11,194 nt of DNA, from the NCBI GenBank assembly GCA_000827265.1, contig KN834950.1, positions 1-11,194 on the forward strand, given 5' to 3'. The translations under genes and the position numbers were made by a program. Positions 1 through 7,981 of this stretch are shown piece after piece. The first letter of the stretch is position 1. The number at the start of each line of letters is the position of its first letter. The notes beneath the pieces are model-generated. The model searched no databases, had not been told where the DNA came from, and worked only from the letters and a program-made list of their open reading frames with translations. This DNA comes from Collybiopsis luxurians FD-317 M1. Its lineage: Eukaryota > Basidiomycota > Agaricomycetes > Agaricales > Omphalotaceae.

Positions 1-2192
1 ACATATATTGAATCTCAGACCTTTCAATTTCTGGAAACATATTTGGCCTAAGTGAAGATGTTGTGCCCCAGAGTCATAAGACCTTCCAAAGCTTTCAGGC
101 CTGGTAACAAACTCTGGGAAAGATAAATGGAAAGTGTAAATTGCTTGATTCACTTCTGATATATAGCAAACTGCATGCAGCTCAGTCACAAATTCCTCTA
201 CAATATCTTCCTCAAGTGACAACATCTCTGCTATGGCTTTGCAAGATAATGGCTTGCTTACTGAGATTACTGCTTGCAGAATTCTCCATCTCTCTTCCTT
301 CTCATCTGTTGTCAATTTATCAGGAATAGCCTGTTGCATAACCTGCATGTAAAGGTGATCAAGGCTCTCTGGGTTTTGATTCTGCTCCAGCAATATGCCA
401 AGCCTTTTTTTCTGTGAGGTGGCTGCTCTTACATCCTTTATCCATTTGACTGCAGTAGCAGCATAGATAAAAAGCTTTCCACTCAGGATTGACAGTCTCT
501 GAACTTGTTCCTCTGTCAATCCAATATTATTCAGCTCTGATTTTAAATATGTATGGATGTCTTCTTGAACTGCAGTTTCTTCCACCTGATGTAGAATGAA
601 CTCCTTGACTTCTGGGAATTCCTGCAGACTGGAATCCCCGGCCCCAAAATGCATCAGCCGCTCAATAGCTTGCTTTGGCCGACTGGTTAAAAGGAACTTC
701 ATTCTAGGAAACCTTTTTCCCTGAATTCCATCTATAAGTGGGCCCAGTGCTTTTTCAACATCTTCACATTCATCCAAAGCATCTACTACAACTACTGGCA
801 GTTTCATATTTGTTTAATCATTTTTTATCAAATCCTGCCATGGTTCAATGAGAAGCCTGAGCACCTGCTCATCTGGCATCTTTGAGACAATATCCAGATA
901 TTGAACAAGAGCACCTTTGAGTGCAATAGCAAATCTTCTGGAATAGGTGGCCAGTTGATATGCCAGAGTAGGAATGATCATTTGATATTCATTACATCCA
1001 GGAATTTGATGAGAGCAAAAGAATGATGCAGCAAGAGTGCCTATTGTTTTAAGACTCTCGCAAATGGACATGGCAATGGTGCTCTTTCCTGTCCCAGCCA
1101 CTCTGCAGATCCAGTACCCGGAGGTACCATTAGGGTCCGATGCCCATTTTTCAATGTCTTGAATGATTTTCACTCTAGTTCCTGCATGGCAGGACCTACG
1201 AGCATGTTTTGTACCCACATCTGCATCATATGATGCTTTGGTGGAGTGTTTCAACTCTTTCAAAGTAATTGTCTAGAATTATTGCATTATTTTTTTGTTA
1301 TGTTTGTTAGTCATAAATGACAATTACCTCCAAAATTTTACCAGTCTCTGTTTTAATGGCAGAAATCAGTTTCATCTGGTTAATTTTTATAAGCCCCATT
1401 ATTTTATTTGATATTAAAGCACTTTTACCTGACATTCCTGATATACATTCTGAATCTCTCTCTTGAATGTTTCAATCTTATCGGCTATCTGGTCCTTCAG
1501 AGCCACCTTTCTAAAATGGCCCTTCTGCTCCTGCTCGTGCTCCTTGACTGTCTTGCTGATTTCTTGAAGCTTGCTAGAAGAAAGTGAGTAATCAGGGTCA
1601 TTAGTACCTGAAATTGATGATCTTACTTAGCTAAATCTTGAACAATTTTCCTTTCAGATACATCCATGTCATCTTTGTTCAAGAGTTCACACATGAGCTT
1701 TGTGCGCGAGATTAAATCATTTGCAAGAGCTTGAAGGGCCTCTGTATTTCCAGCCACCTTCTATAGGAAAACTGTAACTTAAATGTTTAAACTAGCTTTT
1801 ATAGCACCAACCTTGTAAATGTGGACGCACTCAATAACACTGCCTACTGCAGCCTGCAGAGGTGCAAAAGGTACTGAAACTTCCTTCAGGACACTGAGCA
1901 CAGTTTCAAATGTGTCGAGTACAGCCCCAGATCCTATACCACCCTGCTTGGTAGAAGATACCTGCAATCTGGTTTCCAGGTCAGCAGGTGGGGCAGAAGA
2001 GGCAGTTCCACTCTTAGGACTGATTACCCCAGCCCCGGGTGCGGGACCAGTGTCAGACTGATAGGTGGAAGATACCTGCGATGCAGTCCCAGAGTCCAGG
2101 GCAGCAGCCGAAGCCACATTCCCAGTCAGTGTGGGTTTTTGATTCTTCTTTTTTCTGAAGAGTTTTTTGCCAGCTTTGATAGCTTTGCGCAT
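1..2192 (-). pseudogene. NACHT-domain STAND/NLR receptor, 5' part, with in-frame stop; continues past left edge
   Basis: Fungal NLR-like signalling ATPase, presumed cytosolic, of the type tied to non-self recognition or programmed cell death; this role is family knowledge. Exons read from the sequence: 2192-1812, 1760-1627, 1573-1429, 1375-1328 and 1272-1, with 51-55 bp GT..AG introns and phases that all agree. The ATG at 2192 has A at -3; an upstream TTG is not needed. Residues 1-16 are basic (MRKAIKAGKKLFRKKK), then a Ser/Ala/Gly-rich linker, then a helical HeLo/MLKL-like region at about 80-230. Walker A GTGKST lies at about 296-301, Walker B VVVVDALDEC at about 396-405, followed by a LLTSRP sensor motif, the LFIYAATAVKWI block and the winged-helix-like end with SFPEFVTRPESFG. 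Codon 389 is TAA (816-814), after which 271 codons stay open to the edge. The C-terminal repeats (WD40 or similar) would lie outside the window. Probable pseudogene by one nonsense change; readthrough, a split gene or a sequencing error is possible. Confidence 0.92.
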
Positions 2193-2265
2193 TGTCGATT
2201 TCACTGTGATGATATTGATGATGGCACTCAATGAATAGAGTGGCGTGTAGAGTGCAGCCTGCCTC

Positions 2266-2273
2266 CCTTTATA
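2266..2273 (-). promoter_or_regulatory. TATA box of the NLR gene
   Basis: On the minus strand TATAAAGG lies about 75 bases upstream of the chosen ATG at 2192. A start site about 30 bases downstream of it would give a 5' leader of roughly 45-50 bases, which is normal for a fungal gene. It supports the ATG at 2192 as the true start. Position and match are seen directly; function is inferred. Confidence 0.5.
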
Positions 2274-2829
2274 CTGTCACTATCTGAGGACATTCTTGTC
2301 ATTAATTTCGGCATCTATACCTGCCTCATGTACAACTCAGTTGTTGGCCCAAGCTGAATATACCGCATTCCCTCATGATTGCATTGTGTAATCAATATTG
2401 ATACTGGATATGAAAGATTTCGGACATAATGCAACTTAACGTTCACGGTTATGATCGATCATTGTGTAATGAGCGTGTATCAAGACACGAGTACATCTAC
2501 AAGAATTTTCATGGGTCAGAGATACTGCAAATGGTAATGAGTTTCACTTATCGATGGCATGTGACCAAACTATTGGTACGAGCTAGTAAGAATTGATGGC
2601 CAGAAGATAGGGCGGTAATACAGGAAGAAGGATGAAAATGAAAATGAGGCTCTGATCCTGGTACTTGCCAATGCCATCACACCCTGCAAGTTGGAGAAAT
2701 GTTCACAATGCTCAGCTGAGATGGCTACATATTAGAAGTGTCTCGTCTCTCTCCAGTAGCTACTGTACGTAAAGGAGCAGGGAGCAAAGTGGATTTTGAT
2801 CATCTCAAATGCTTGACTGGCAGTCGATA
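2274..2829. other. non-coding flank between NLR promoter and transposon
   Basis: No frame here looks coding, and the short open frame at 2738-2923 runs into the transposon end. CpG frequency is intermediate (about 14 in 550 bp by eye), clearly above the NLR body. The 11-base word CATTGTGTAAT occurs twice (2382-2392 and 2460-2470), which may be chance. This segment and the sequence right of 6230 would have been contiguous before the transposon inserted. Confidence 0.55.
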
Positions 2830-2831
2830 TA
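2830..2831. repeat. TA target-site duplication, left
   Basis: The dinucleotide directly outside the left inverted repeat; it matches the TA at 6229-6230 and fits the known TA target preference of Tc1/mariner transposases. Confidence 0.85.
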
Positions 2832-2892
2832 CAGAGATTACTAAAAACCTTGTCCCACAGTTCAAAATGTGCATCAAAAATCAAAAAAATCA
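2832..2892 (+). repeat. left terminal inverted repeat
   Basis: 61 bases matching the reverse complement of 6168-6228 at 59 positions, by hand alignment. The two differences are A versus G in CCCAC(A/G)GTTC and T versus C in ATG(T/C)GCATC; at both sites the right copy has a CpG that the left copy has lost on one strand or the other. Weaker similarity continues to about 2930 through AT-rich sequence that shares AAAATACTAAAAA. The inner part has runs of A separated by TC. Confidence 0.93.
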
Positions 2893-2963
2893 AAAAAAAT
2901 CAAAGAAATCATTAAAATACTAAAAATTATCTACTTCATCTTGTACACCCAGTAGACACTATA

Positions 2964-4971
2964 ATGGCTCACTATAAGGTAGAAGACAATTATAATCCTT
3001 TTGAAGAAGCTGAAGGTAACTGCGTTAAGGCCTTTCTGAGGCTTGTACTGACCTTGTATTCACAAGAACCTGAAGAAACAAAACTAATGTCTCTGCAATT
3101 GAAACTCAAGCACTTCATAACTCATGAGAAGCCATCTACTGTCTCTGATGAAGAAAATCAGGAGGAGATAGATGAGCTTGTTGACTCCGAAATTGATACA
3201 GTACCCAATGCACTCACTGTGACTCCTCAAAAAGCTCGCAGTGACCCATTGAAAGACTGGACTCCTCCTTCTATGAACTCTGCTGTCCAAACTCTAGCTC
3301 CTATCCCATCCACTCCCACTCATCCTTGTCATAAGGCCCCCAATCACTTTCATGCACAGAAAGGCAAAGGCAAGACAAAGGCAAAAGAGCTGCAGGGCAG
3401 GACTTTCAAATGGAAATGGAGTCAGCTCAAAAGACACTGTATCCATAGCTCTGATTCTGAAGATGAGACATGCAGCCCACCTCCTGAACCTCCCAATATT
3501 CCTCCAAAGCGGAAACATGGCCGTCCTCATAAGGAACCAACTCCTGAGCTTGAACCTTCGCCTGGAGAATCCTTGCCCCTTAGTGTCTATCTCTATACTG
3601 AGGTTGAAATGCCTATGGTTATGAAACCTGGAAAGACAGCAGCGAGATCCAAAATGGTTGCTCAGCCAAATTTTGTTGATGGGCCTTGTGTTCTTCTCCT
3701 CGATACCAACTGGGGAGATTTTATTGACCTTGTCTGTAAAACTGCCAAGTGCACAAGAGAACAGTTGGTTATTGAGAGCTTAAGATGGAGCTGGAGGACT
3801 GCAAAAGGTACAACAAAAAGTAGGAATCCTATTACAACTGCAGTGGGGCATGATCAAATGGTCAAGAGTCTGAAGAATATGGATCGAAAGGAAAGAGATG
3901 GAGGGATGGTGTACATTTTTATGGCACAGCCCAGAATTCTTGGTGTCGCAGAAAGTTCACGTGTCTGTCAACATCCTTTACATGTCAAAAATGAATGAAT
4001 TCACTGATACTTTGTTGATAGCCCTGGAATCTGAGCGAGGGACAGATGCCATCTGCCAATGCAGAACCCACTGTTGATCTTTCAATGCTCATTGGCCAGA
4101 AGGTATTTTGCCTCTCACATACTGTCTCATTTCCGTAACCCTTTTATCCTAGGTGTCAGTCGATGCAAGGCTCAAACCAATCATTGAAGCTATTGAAAAC
4201 AAGTATCCCATTGGCAAATGTGCTCAGCATCCCACTCTTCATTGTTTGGTTTATGAACCTAAACAATGGCACTTTGATCTTGACAGGAACTGGATTTGTG
4301 TATTTGCAATGGCTGTAGTGAGTTTATGTGTTCTTTCTGAATGCTATATGATCCTAATCATGTTACAACTTTAGTATAAGAAGGAGGTCAATGCAGATTT
4401 GACTGAAATTCCTCTCACAAGTGTGCATTTCCACCAGAGTCAAACTATTGGCTACCAAAGCAATCAAGGCCATGGTCCAGCTTCTGAGATTATTTCTACT
4501 GCTACTATGCCTCATGGTTATGGCTATCATCCCAGTTATCTGCCCCCACCCATAACTCCATATTCGGCACTTCCAGCATATCCATTCCCAATGCCTGCAC
4601 CACTGTATAGTACCCCTTATCCTGGATCATCTTACCCCAGTCCATATGGGCTTCTGTTGCCACCTGCTCCTACCCCAGGTCCACAGTTGTCAGTTTCTAT
4701 AAGCACAAGTTCCTCAGGCTATCCTGTTGCATCACTGGGATGTCAAGGTGATAACTGGCCAAGTCCTCCTCCTGAAGCTTGTGATCTGCAGGTGTGGTGC
4801 AAGAATGTTGGACTCGATGAAACAATTTATGCTGCCCTGGATCAAATGTGATTCCAAGTAGGTGATAAGGTCACTGGTATTCCCAGTGAGGTGTGGAAGA
4901 ATGCAGGCCTTATGTGGTTTCAGTGGCAGAGATTCCAGAAGATATATAGTCATTACAAGCATCGTAAGTAG
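2964..4971 (+). pseudogene. transposon passenger gene: AT-hook-like and SAM-like domain protein, internal TGA
   Basis: Second gene of the mariner element; function unknown. Proposed exons 2964-3962, 4022-4102, 4153-4317 and 4375-4971 keep one frame and give about 613 codons. The last two introns are convincing (GTATTT..CTAG; GTGAGT..TTAG with a CTAAT branch point). The first (3963-4021) has a poor donor, GTCTGT, and could be a decayed site or another joint. The ATG at 2964 has A at -3 and G at +4. Visible parts: an acidic, Pro-rich N-terminal half with a basic AT-hook-like motif (KRKHGRPHK); a folded block from about NWGDFIDLVCK to MVYIFMAQPR; a Cys/His segment GKCAQHPTLHC followed by HFDLDRNWICVFAMAV; a Pro/Tyr/Ser-rich linker; and a C-terminus (DLQVWCKNVGLDE ... 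VWKNAGLMWFQWQRF) that resembles a SAM-like helical bundle. TGA at 4849-4851 removes the last 39 codons. DNA binding and protein contact roles are inferred. I recall similar unnamed proteins in Agaricomycetes, but cannot verify this here. Confidence 0.78.
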
Positions 4972-4983
4972 GTAAAGTGTACA

Positions 4984-6110
4984 TTAATTGATATATCCAC
5001 TGTCTCGAATCCATCCTTGTGCATGCTCTGGTGTGACAGCAGCAACACAGGCTTCGAGCAAAACAATATCAGGAAACTCAGCATCTTCAAACTTGCGCCA
5101 ATGTCTTCTGAGATAGGCTTTAACTAGGTCCCAATCGTTAGGTAAGGTCAAGGAGAAGTGTGATCAAATATGACATACCGCAACTAAAGCTCTCTTCAAT
5201 TGGGTTGAAATCTGGGGAATAGGGTGGAACAAAGACTAGAATACAGCCTACGGATGTAATGTCATCAGTCAAAGACAACAGCCAAAAGGGGGAACATACC
5301 GGCAGCCTCTACTGCAAGGCGCAAAGCTTCACTTTTATGAGTGTTACAATTGTCCATCACCAATACACTTCAAGGAGCTGGCCATGGATTCATTGTTGGG
5401 AGCTATGTATCATGATTGTAAGAACTAAGGACCCAAGGATAAAAAACAGCACACACAAGATCATTGAGAACGAAGTCATATAATTCTGTGCTGTCAACAG
5501 AGTCCTGAACAACTCGAAGAGCAATGTATCCATCCAAACTAAGAGCAGGCAATATACTCCAATGATCACCACAAGAATAGCCTGTTGTCATCTCAGGTGT
5601 CTCTCCAGGAGGTGCTTGCCCAAATTGCCTTGCCAGAGTTCGACCATCCTTACTAGATTCATCCAGGAAGACCATCTGATCTGCTGTGAAGTTGTGATGC
5701 ACATAGTCCTTCCACTGAGTCCTCAAAGCTTCATCTCGCTGGTTTGCAACTCTCCTCATGACTTTCCTATCCAGCCCAAAGTCCTTCAAATTCTTACAGA
5801 GAGCACTAAGAGAGATTGGCCGATCGTGAAAGATTGCAAGCCATTCCAAAATTTCGTCCAGATAGAGAGATGGATCCTCAGCAAGAAGCTGCTGGATTTC
5901 CAACATAGTTGAGGAGGACAGAATTCGACGTCTACCATGAACAGGATGGTGAGGATTGACATGGCCATGGGTATCATAGTTATCCTGCCAACGACTAATA
6001 CTCTTGGTTGAAACACCTAGTGCCTGGACAATTTTGGCGATGTCCCAGCCTTCTGAGACCATCTGTAGGGCTCTCTGCTTTATTTCATCGCTATGTCGTA
6101 TGTAAACCAT
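4984..6110 (-). pseudogene. Tc1/mariner DD34E transposase (DDE_3 type), one internal TGA
   Basis: Cut-and-paste transposase acting on the inverted repeats at 2832 and 6228. Exons 6110-5457, 5402-5300, 5247-5179 and 5123-4984 join in frame over 52-55 bp introns (acceptors ATAG, GTAG and CTAG) to 321 codons, normal for the family. The ATG at 6110 has G at -3 and +4. The N-terminal helix-turn-helix covers about residues 5-50 (IAKIVQALGVSTKSISRW), then GRRR and a second helical region. Catalytic residues: D in VFLDESS, D in VLVMDNCNTHK, and E in PDFNPIEESF, with 34 residues between the last two (DD34E). The C-terminus ends RDSGYIN. TGA at 5372-5370 falls between the NPWPAP and SVLVMDN segments, where the family often has Arg, so CGA to TGA is likely. 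Translation would stop before the second catalytic Asp, leaving this copy inactive unless there is readthrough. An acceptor just after the TGA could bypass it, but would delete the conserved MNPWPAP block. Confidence 0.93.
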
Positions 6111-6167
6111 CGCGTAGAACGAGAGAGAGAGTACAAAAGTGATTTTTTAGTATTTTATTGAATTATC

Positions 6168-6228
6168 TGATTTTTTTGATTTTTGATGCGCATTTTGAAC
6201 CGTGGGACAAGGTTTTTAGTAATCTCTG
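6168..6228 (-). repeat. right terminal inverted repeat
   Basis: Partner of 2832-2892, read on the minus strand. It keeps CCCACGGTTC and ATGCGCATC where the left copy has A and T. The transposase ATG lies 58 bases further in, beyond a short CT-rich leader (TACTCTCTCTCTCG on the minus strand). Confidence 0.93.
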
Positions 6229-6230
6229 TA
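6229..6230. repeat. TA target-site duplication, right
   Basis: The dinucleotide directly outside the right inverted repeat, the partner of 2830-2831. The flanking bases 6230-6241 form a perfect 12-base palindrome, ACACGATCGTGT, which belongs to the target rather than the element. Confidence 0.85.
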
Positions 6231-7588
6231 CACGATCGTGTCCGTTCTGGAGATTTTCAACCTTGTCGTCCGTATTATATGTCCATCAAAAGCAAAATAT
6301 ATTCTAAGCGATAGTACAACAAGCTAAACTGAAGGACCGTGCACGAACGAACAGAACTATGCAAAAAACTCAACGGCAGTGTCACTCCTGACAAGCACTC
6401 CGTTCGAGAGCTGGTTCGACGCATTAACACGTAGAGGAAATTCAGAGCTGGACAAGTAGGATCGATCCATATTACGAATACTCTAAAGCCTGTCCGCTAC
6501 AGTACTAAGTACGCGCCGAAACCTACCGGGGCGGGAGCCGGTTTTGATGCGTACACTGACGCGTGACGCGTGTACGGCTTGACATTGGATTCATCGTATC
6601 GATTATCACTCTTCATCGTAACTGCAGAGGACTCTGCCCCTCGGTGTCGCAAGCTTTGCCTGCAATGGCCTTCGATTCTGGCATCGAGGATCACGTTCCT
6701 CATTGTTCATGAAACAATGTCCAAGGCTTTGATAGGGGACTGCTAGCGATGATAGTGGATGAACTGGGAGTTTTCGGGTGTGTACCTGTGTTATGCTTCT
6801 CGCTCAATCCATACTGAGAGTTGCCCTTGCGTTTAGCTCTACGCATCTACAACAGCTATCGTCGTTATGTGTAGCTGAGCTTCGATCCAAGAACCATTCC
6901 GAGTCACTCCAATCCTCGTACATCCGGACTCCTCTGGACACATAATCCGCTGTGATATCTGCTATTCCCTTCTCAATATTTCAGCAGCTCAAATCTTTCG
7001 GCTGGTTGGGATGTATCGTGCGTGCCTTTAGAACTCGTGGACGATATCAGACTAAGACTATGTCGTGTATAGCTAGGCTCTATAACAATGTTCTGTGGTA
7101 GCTTCAACACTGCGCACGCTACTGCTTATCGTTTTATAATGCTCTCCCATCCAGGCCTGTCGAACGGTGAATCAAGAAACTCAAGAAGCGATTCATCGCA
7201 CTCGACTTCCTCCCGCACACCACGACGTCCTTTCGCCTGGCTGACCCGGTTGCCATCCTCCTTTACTTTTCACCACATCTTTATCTGTATAATTGGCGGA
7301 ATCGGCATCAGTGTCACGACTGGGTTGGGTCAACGATCGTGACCAGCGCACCCAGGTCTGTTGATTCCCTGAAATGGCCGAGCTAGAACATTTATGATAT
7401 TCTTTAGTTCGAATACTGGCTCGTTCATTTCTGGGTGCGATGCATGGCCATCGCGTTGAGTGCGTGCACGAATTGCCAGTTTGATTGGGCGTAGAGGAGG
7501 GCAAAAGTCTACCATTTGAACACTAGCATTATTCGATACAGCTATGGGTGCGTACTATTTGCCAGAAAATAGGGATAGTCGCTGATAG
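6231..7588. other. CpG-rich region without recognisable genes
   Basis: Right flank of the transposon. The open frames (minus 6703-6497, plus 7088-7342, minus 7504-7193) are under 105 codons, lack family motifs and have no convincing splice partners. No tRNA B-box with a matching A-box was found: GGTTCGACGC near 6413 lacks the rest of the gene. The only structured signal seen is the ACGCGT pair near 6559. Confidence 0.5.
6559..6571. promoter_or_regulatory. tandem ACGCGT (MCB-type) motifs in a near-palindrome
   Basis: ACGCGT occurs at 6559-6564 and 6566-6571, inside GTACAC..GTGTAC arms that span 6551-6575. ACGCGT is the binding word of the MBF cell-cycle factor in yeasts. The match is exact, but no gene start is evident nearby, so function is speculative. 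Confidence 0.25.
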
Positions 7589-7610
7589 TGGAATACTTTC
7601 AGTTACGCCG

Positions 7611-7637
7611 ACGCGTTAACGGTTTCTCTCAACGCGT
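7611..7637. promoter_or_regulatory. paired ACGCGT motifs in inverted arrangement
   Basis: ACGCGTT at 7611-7617 and AACGCGT at 7631-7637 form a perfect 7-base inverted repeat around a 13-base centre. This is the second ACGCGT pair within about 1.1 kb. It could be a regulatory site or chance in a CpG-rich tract; it overlaps the open frame 7589-7885. Confidence 0.22.
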
Positions 7638-7642
7638 TTTAT

Positions 7643-7843
7643 TTCAGTTACATTTTTCTCCGTCCTAACGACCATCGTACGTTCACCGCTCAATCCTATC
7701 CATTTTCGATATTAACTGCACTCAAGGCAATCACCCGAGTTTTCAAGGCCTCCGTCTCGTCTATTGTCAGCCTCCGAATCGGTTTCGTCGTCTTCACGGT
7801 ATGGCCATATTGCAATTGTCAAAGTCGACCAAATCCGACCGCC
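7643..7843 (+). repeat. diverged direct repeat, copy A
   Basis: Starts TTCAGTTACATTTT and shares TAACGACCATC, a CAATCCTAT word, GGTTTCGTCGTC and GACCAAA with copy B in the same order. Relative to copy B it carries extra sequence (about 8 bases after the first word and about 45 bases in the middle). Identity has been judged only by eye. Confidence 0.45.
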
Positions 7844-7981
7844 TCTCGTGGACATACCATAGGAGTCGGCAAAACAAATATTTAACCAGCGGAGATTCTG
7901 GTATCGACACCCTCAGAGGCTTGTTTGGTCCCATCGGGAGTGCCATTTGCACGAGTGCGAGGAGAATGAGCCAGACTCGGG

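Larger units (their letters stand above)
2832..6228. mobile_element. complete two-gene Tc1/mariner transposon (about 3.4 kb)
   Basis: Both ends carry the same inverted sequence starting CAGAGATTACTAAAAACC, and each end abuts TA (2830-2831 and 6229-6230), the target duplication expected of Tc1/mariner elements. Inside lie a minus-strand DD34E transposase (6110-4984) and a plus-strand passenger gene (2964-4971), tail to tail with 12 bp between their stop codons. Most Tc1/mariner elements are 1-2 kb with a single gene, so size and the second gene are unusual. The near-identical repeats and otherwise open frames point to recent activity, but each gene carries one internal TGA, so this copy is probably non-autonomous. 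Boundaries, repeats and duplication are seen directly; activity is inferred. Confidence 0.95.
7589..7885 (+). pseudogene. open frame without ATG, hydrophobic; possible gene remnant
   Basis: 98 codons between stops, with no ATG and therefore easy to miss. The translation has hydrophobic stretches (TVSLNAFYFSYIFL and SIVSLRIGFVVF) that look like membrane segments. Its central part corresponds to the diverged repeat whose second copy lies at 8168-8314, where the matching protein segment is IITLVIGFIVI. No family recognised. A decayed exon of a membrane protein is possible; chance is not excluded. Confidence 0.22.

Noticed and set aside
814..860. An intron hiding the TAA in the NACHT domain
   Set aside because: No convincing donor lies upstream in the right phase with an acceptor after the stop, and the flanking residues (RLLIEPWQDL and KLPVVVVDALDE) look like continuous NACHT sequence.
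1779..2231. Open frame beginning at TTG 2231 as the NLR start and ending in the intron
   Set aside because: TTG is not a normal fungal start, the TATA box and Kozak context fit the ATG at 2192, and the frame's last 17 codons are intron 1.
2738..2923. 61-codon plus-strand open frame at the left transposon end
   Set aside because: It spans the insertion junction and its C-terminus is only the A-rich inverted repeat translated as Lys/Asn.
3999..4102. Frameshift in the passenger gene after position 3998
   Set aside because: A 59 bp intron (3963-4021) with a good acceptor joins the frames in phase, although its donor is weak; a frameshift stays possible but is not required.
4849..5372. TGA read as Trp or selenocysteine (alternative code)
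   Set aside because: The context is nuclear fungal DNA with spliceosomal introns and TGG used for Trp; both TGAs sit where Arg or Gly would be expected, and decay is simpler.
1..6228. NLR and transposon as one functional cassette
   Set aside because: The element has its own complete ends and target duplication about 640 bases from the NLR start, so proximity alone gives no evidence of a shared role.
6395..6425. tRNA-like B-box GGTTCGACGC
   Set aside because: No A-box or cloverleaf arms at suitable distance, and the box departs from GGTTCGANTCC.
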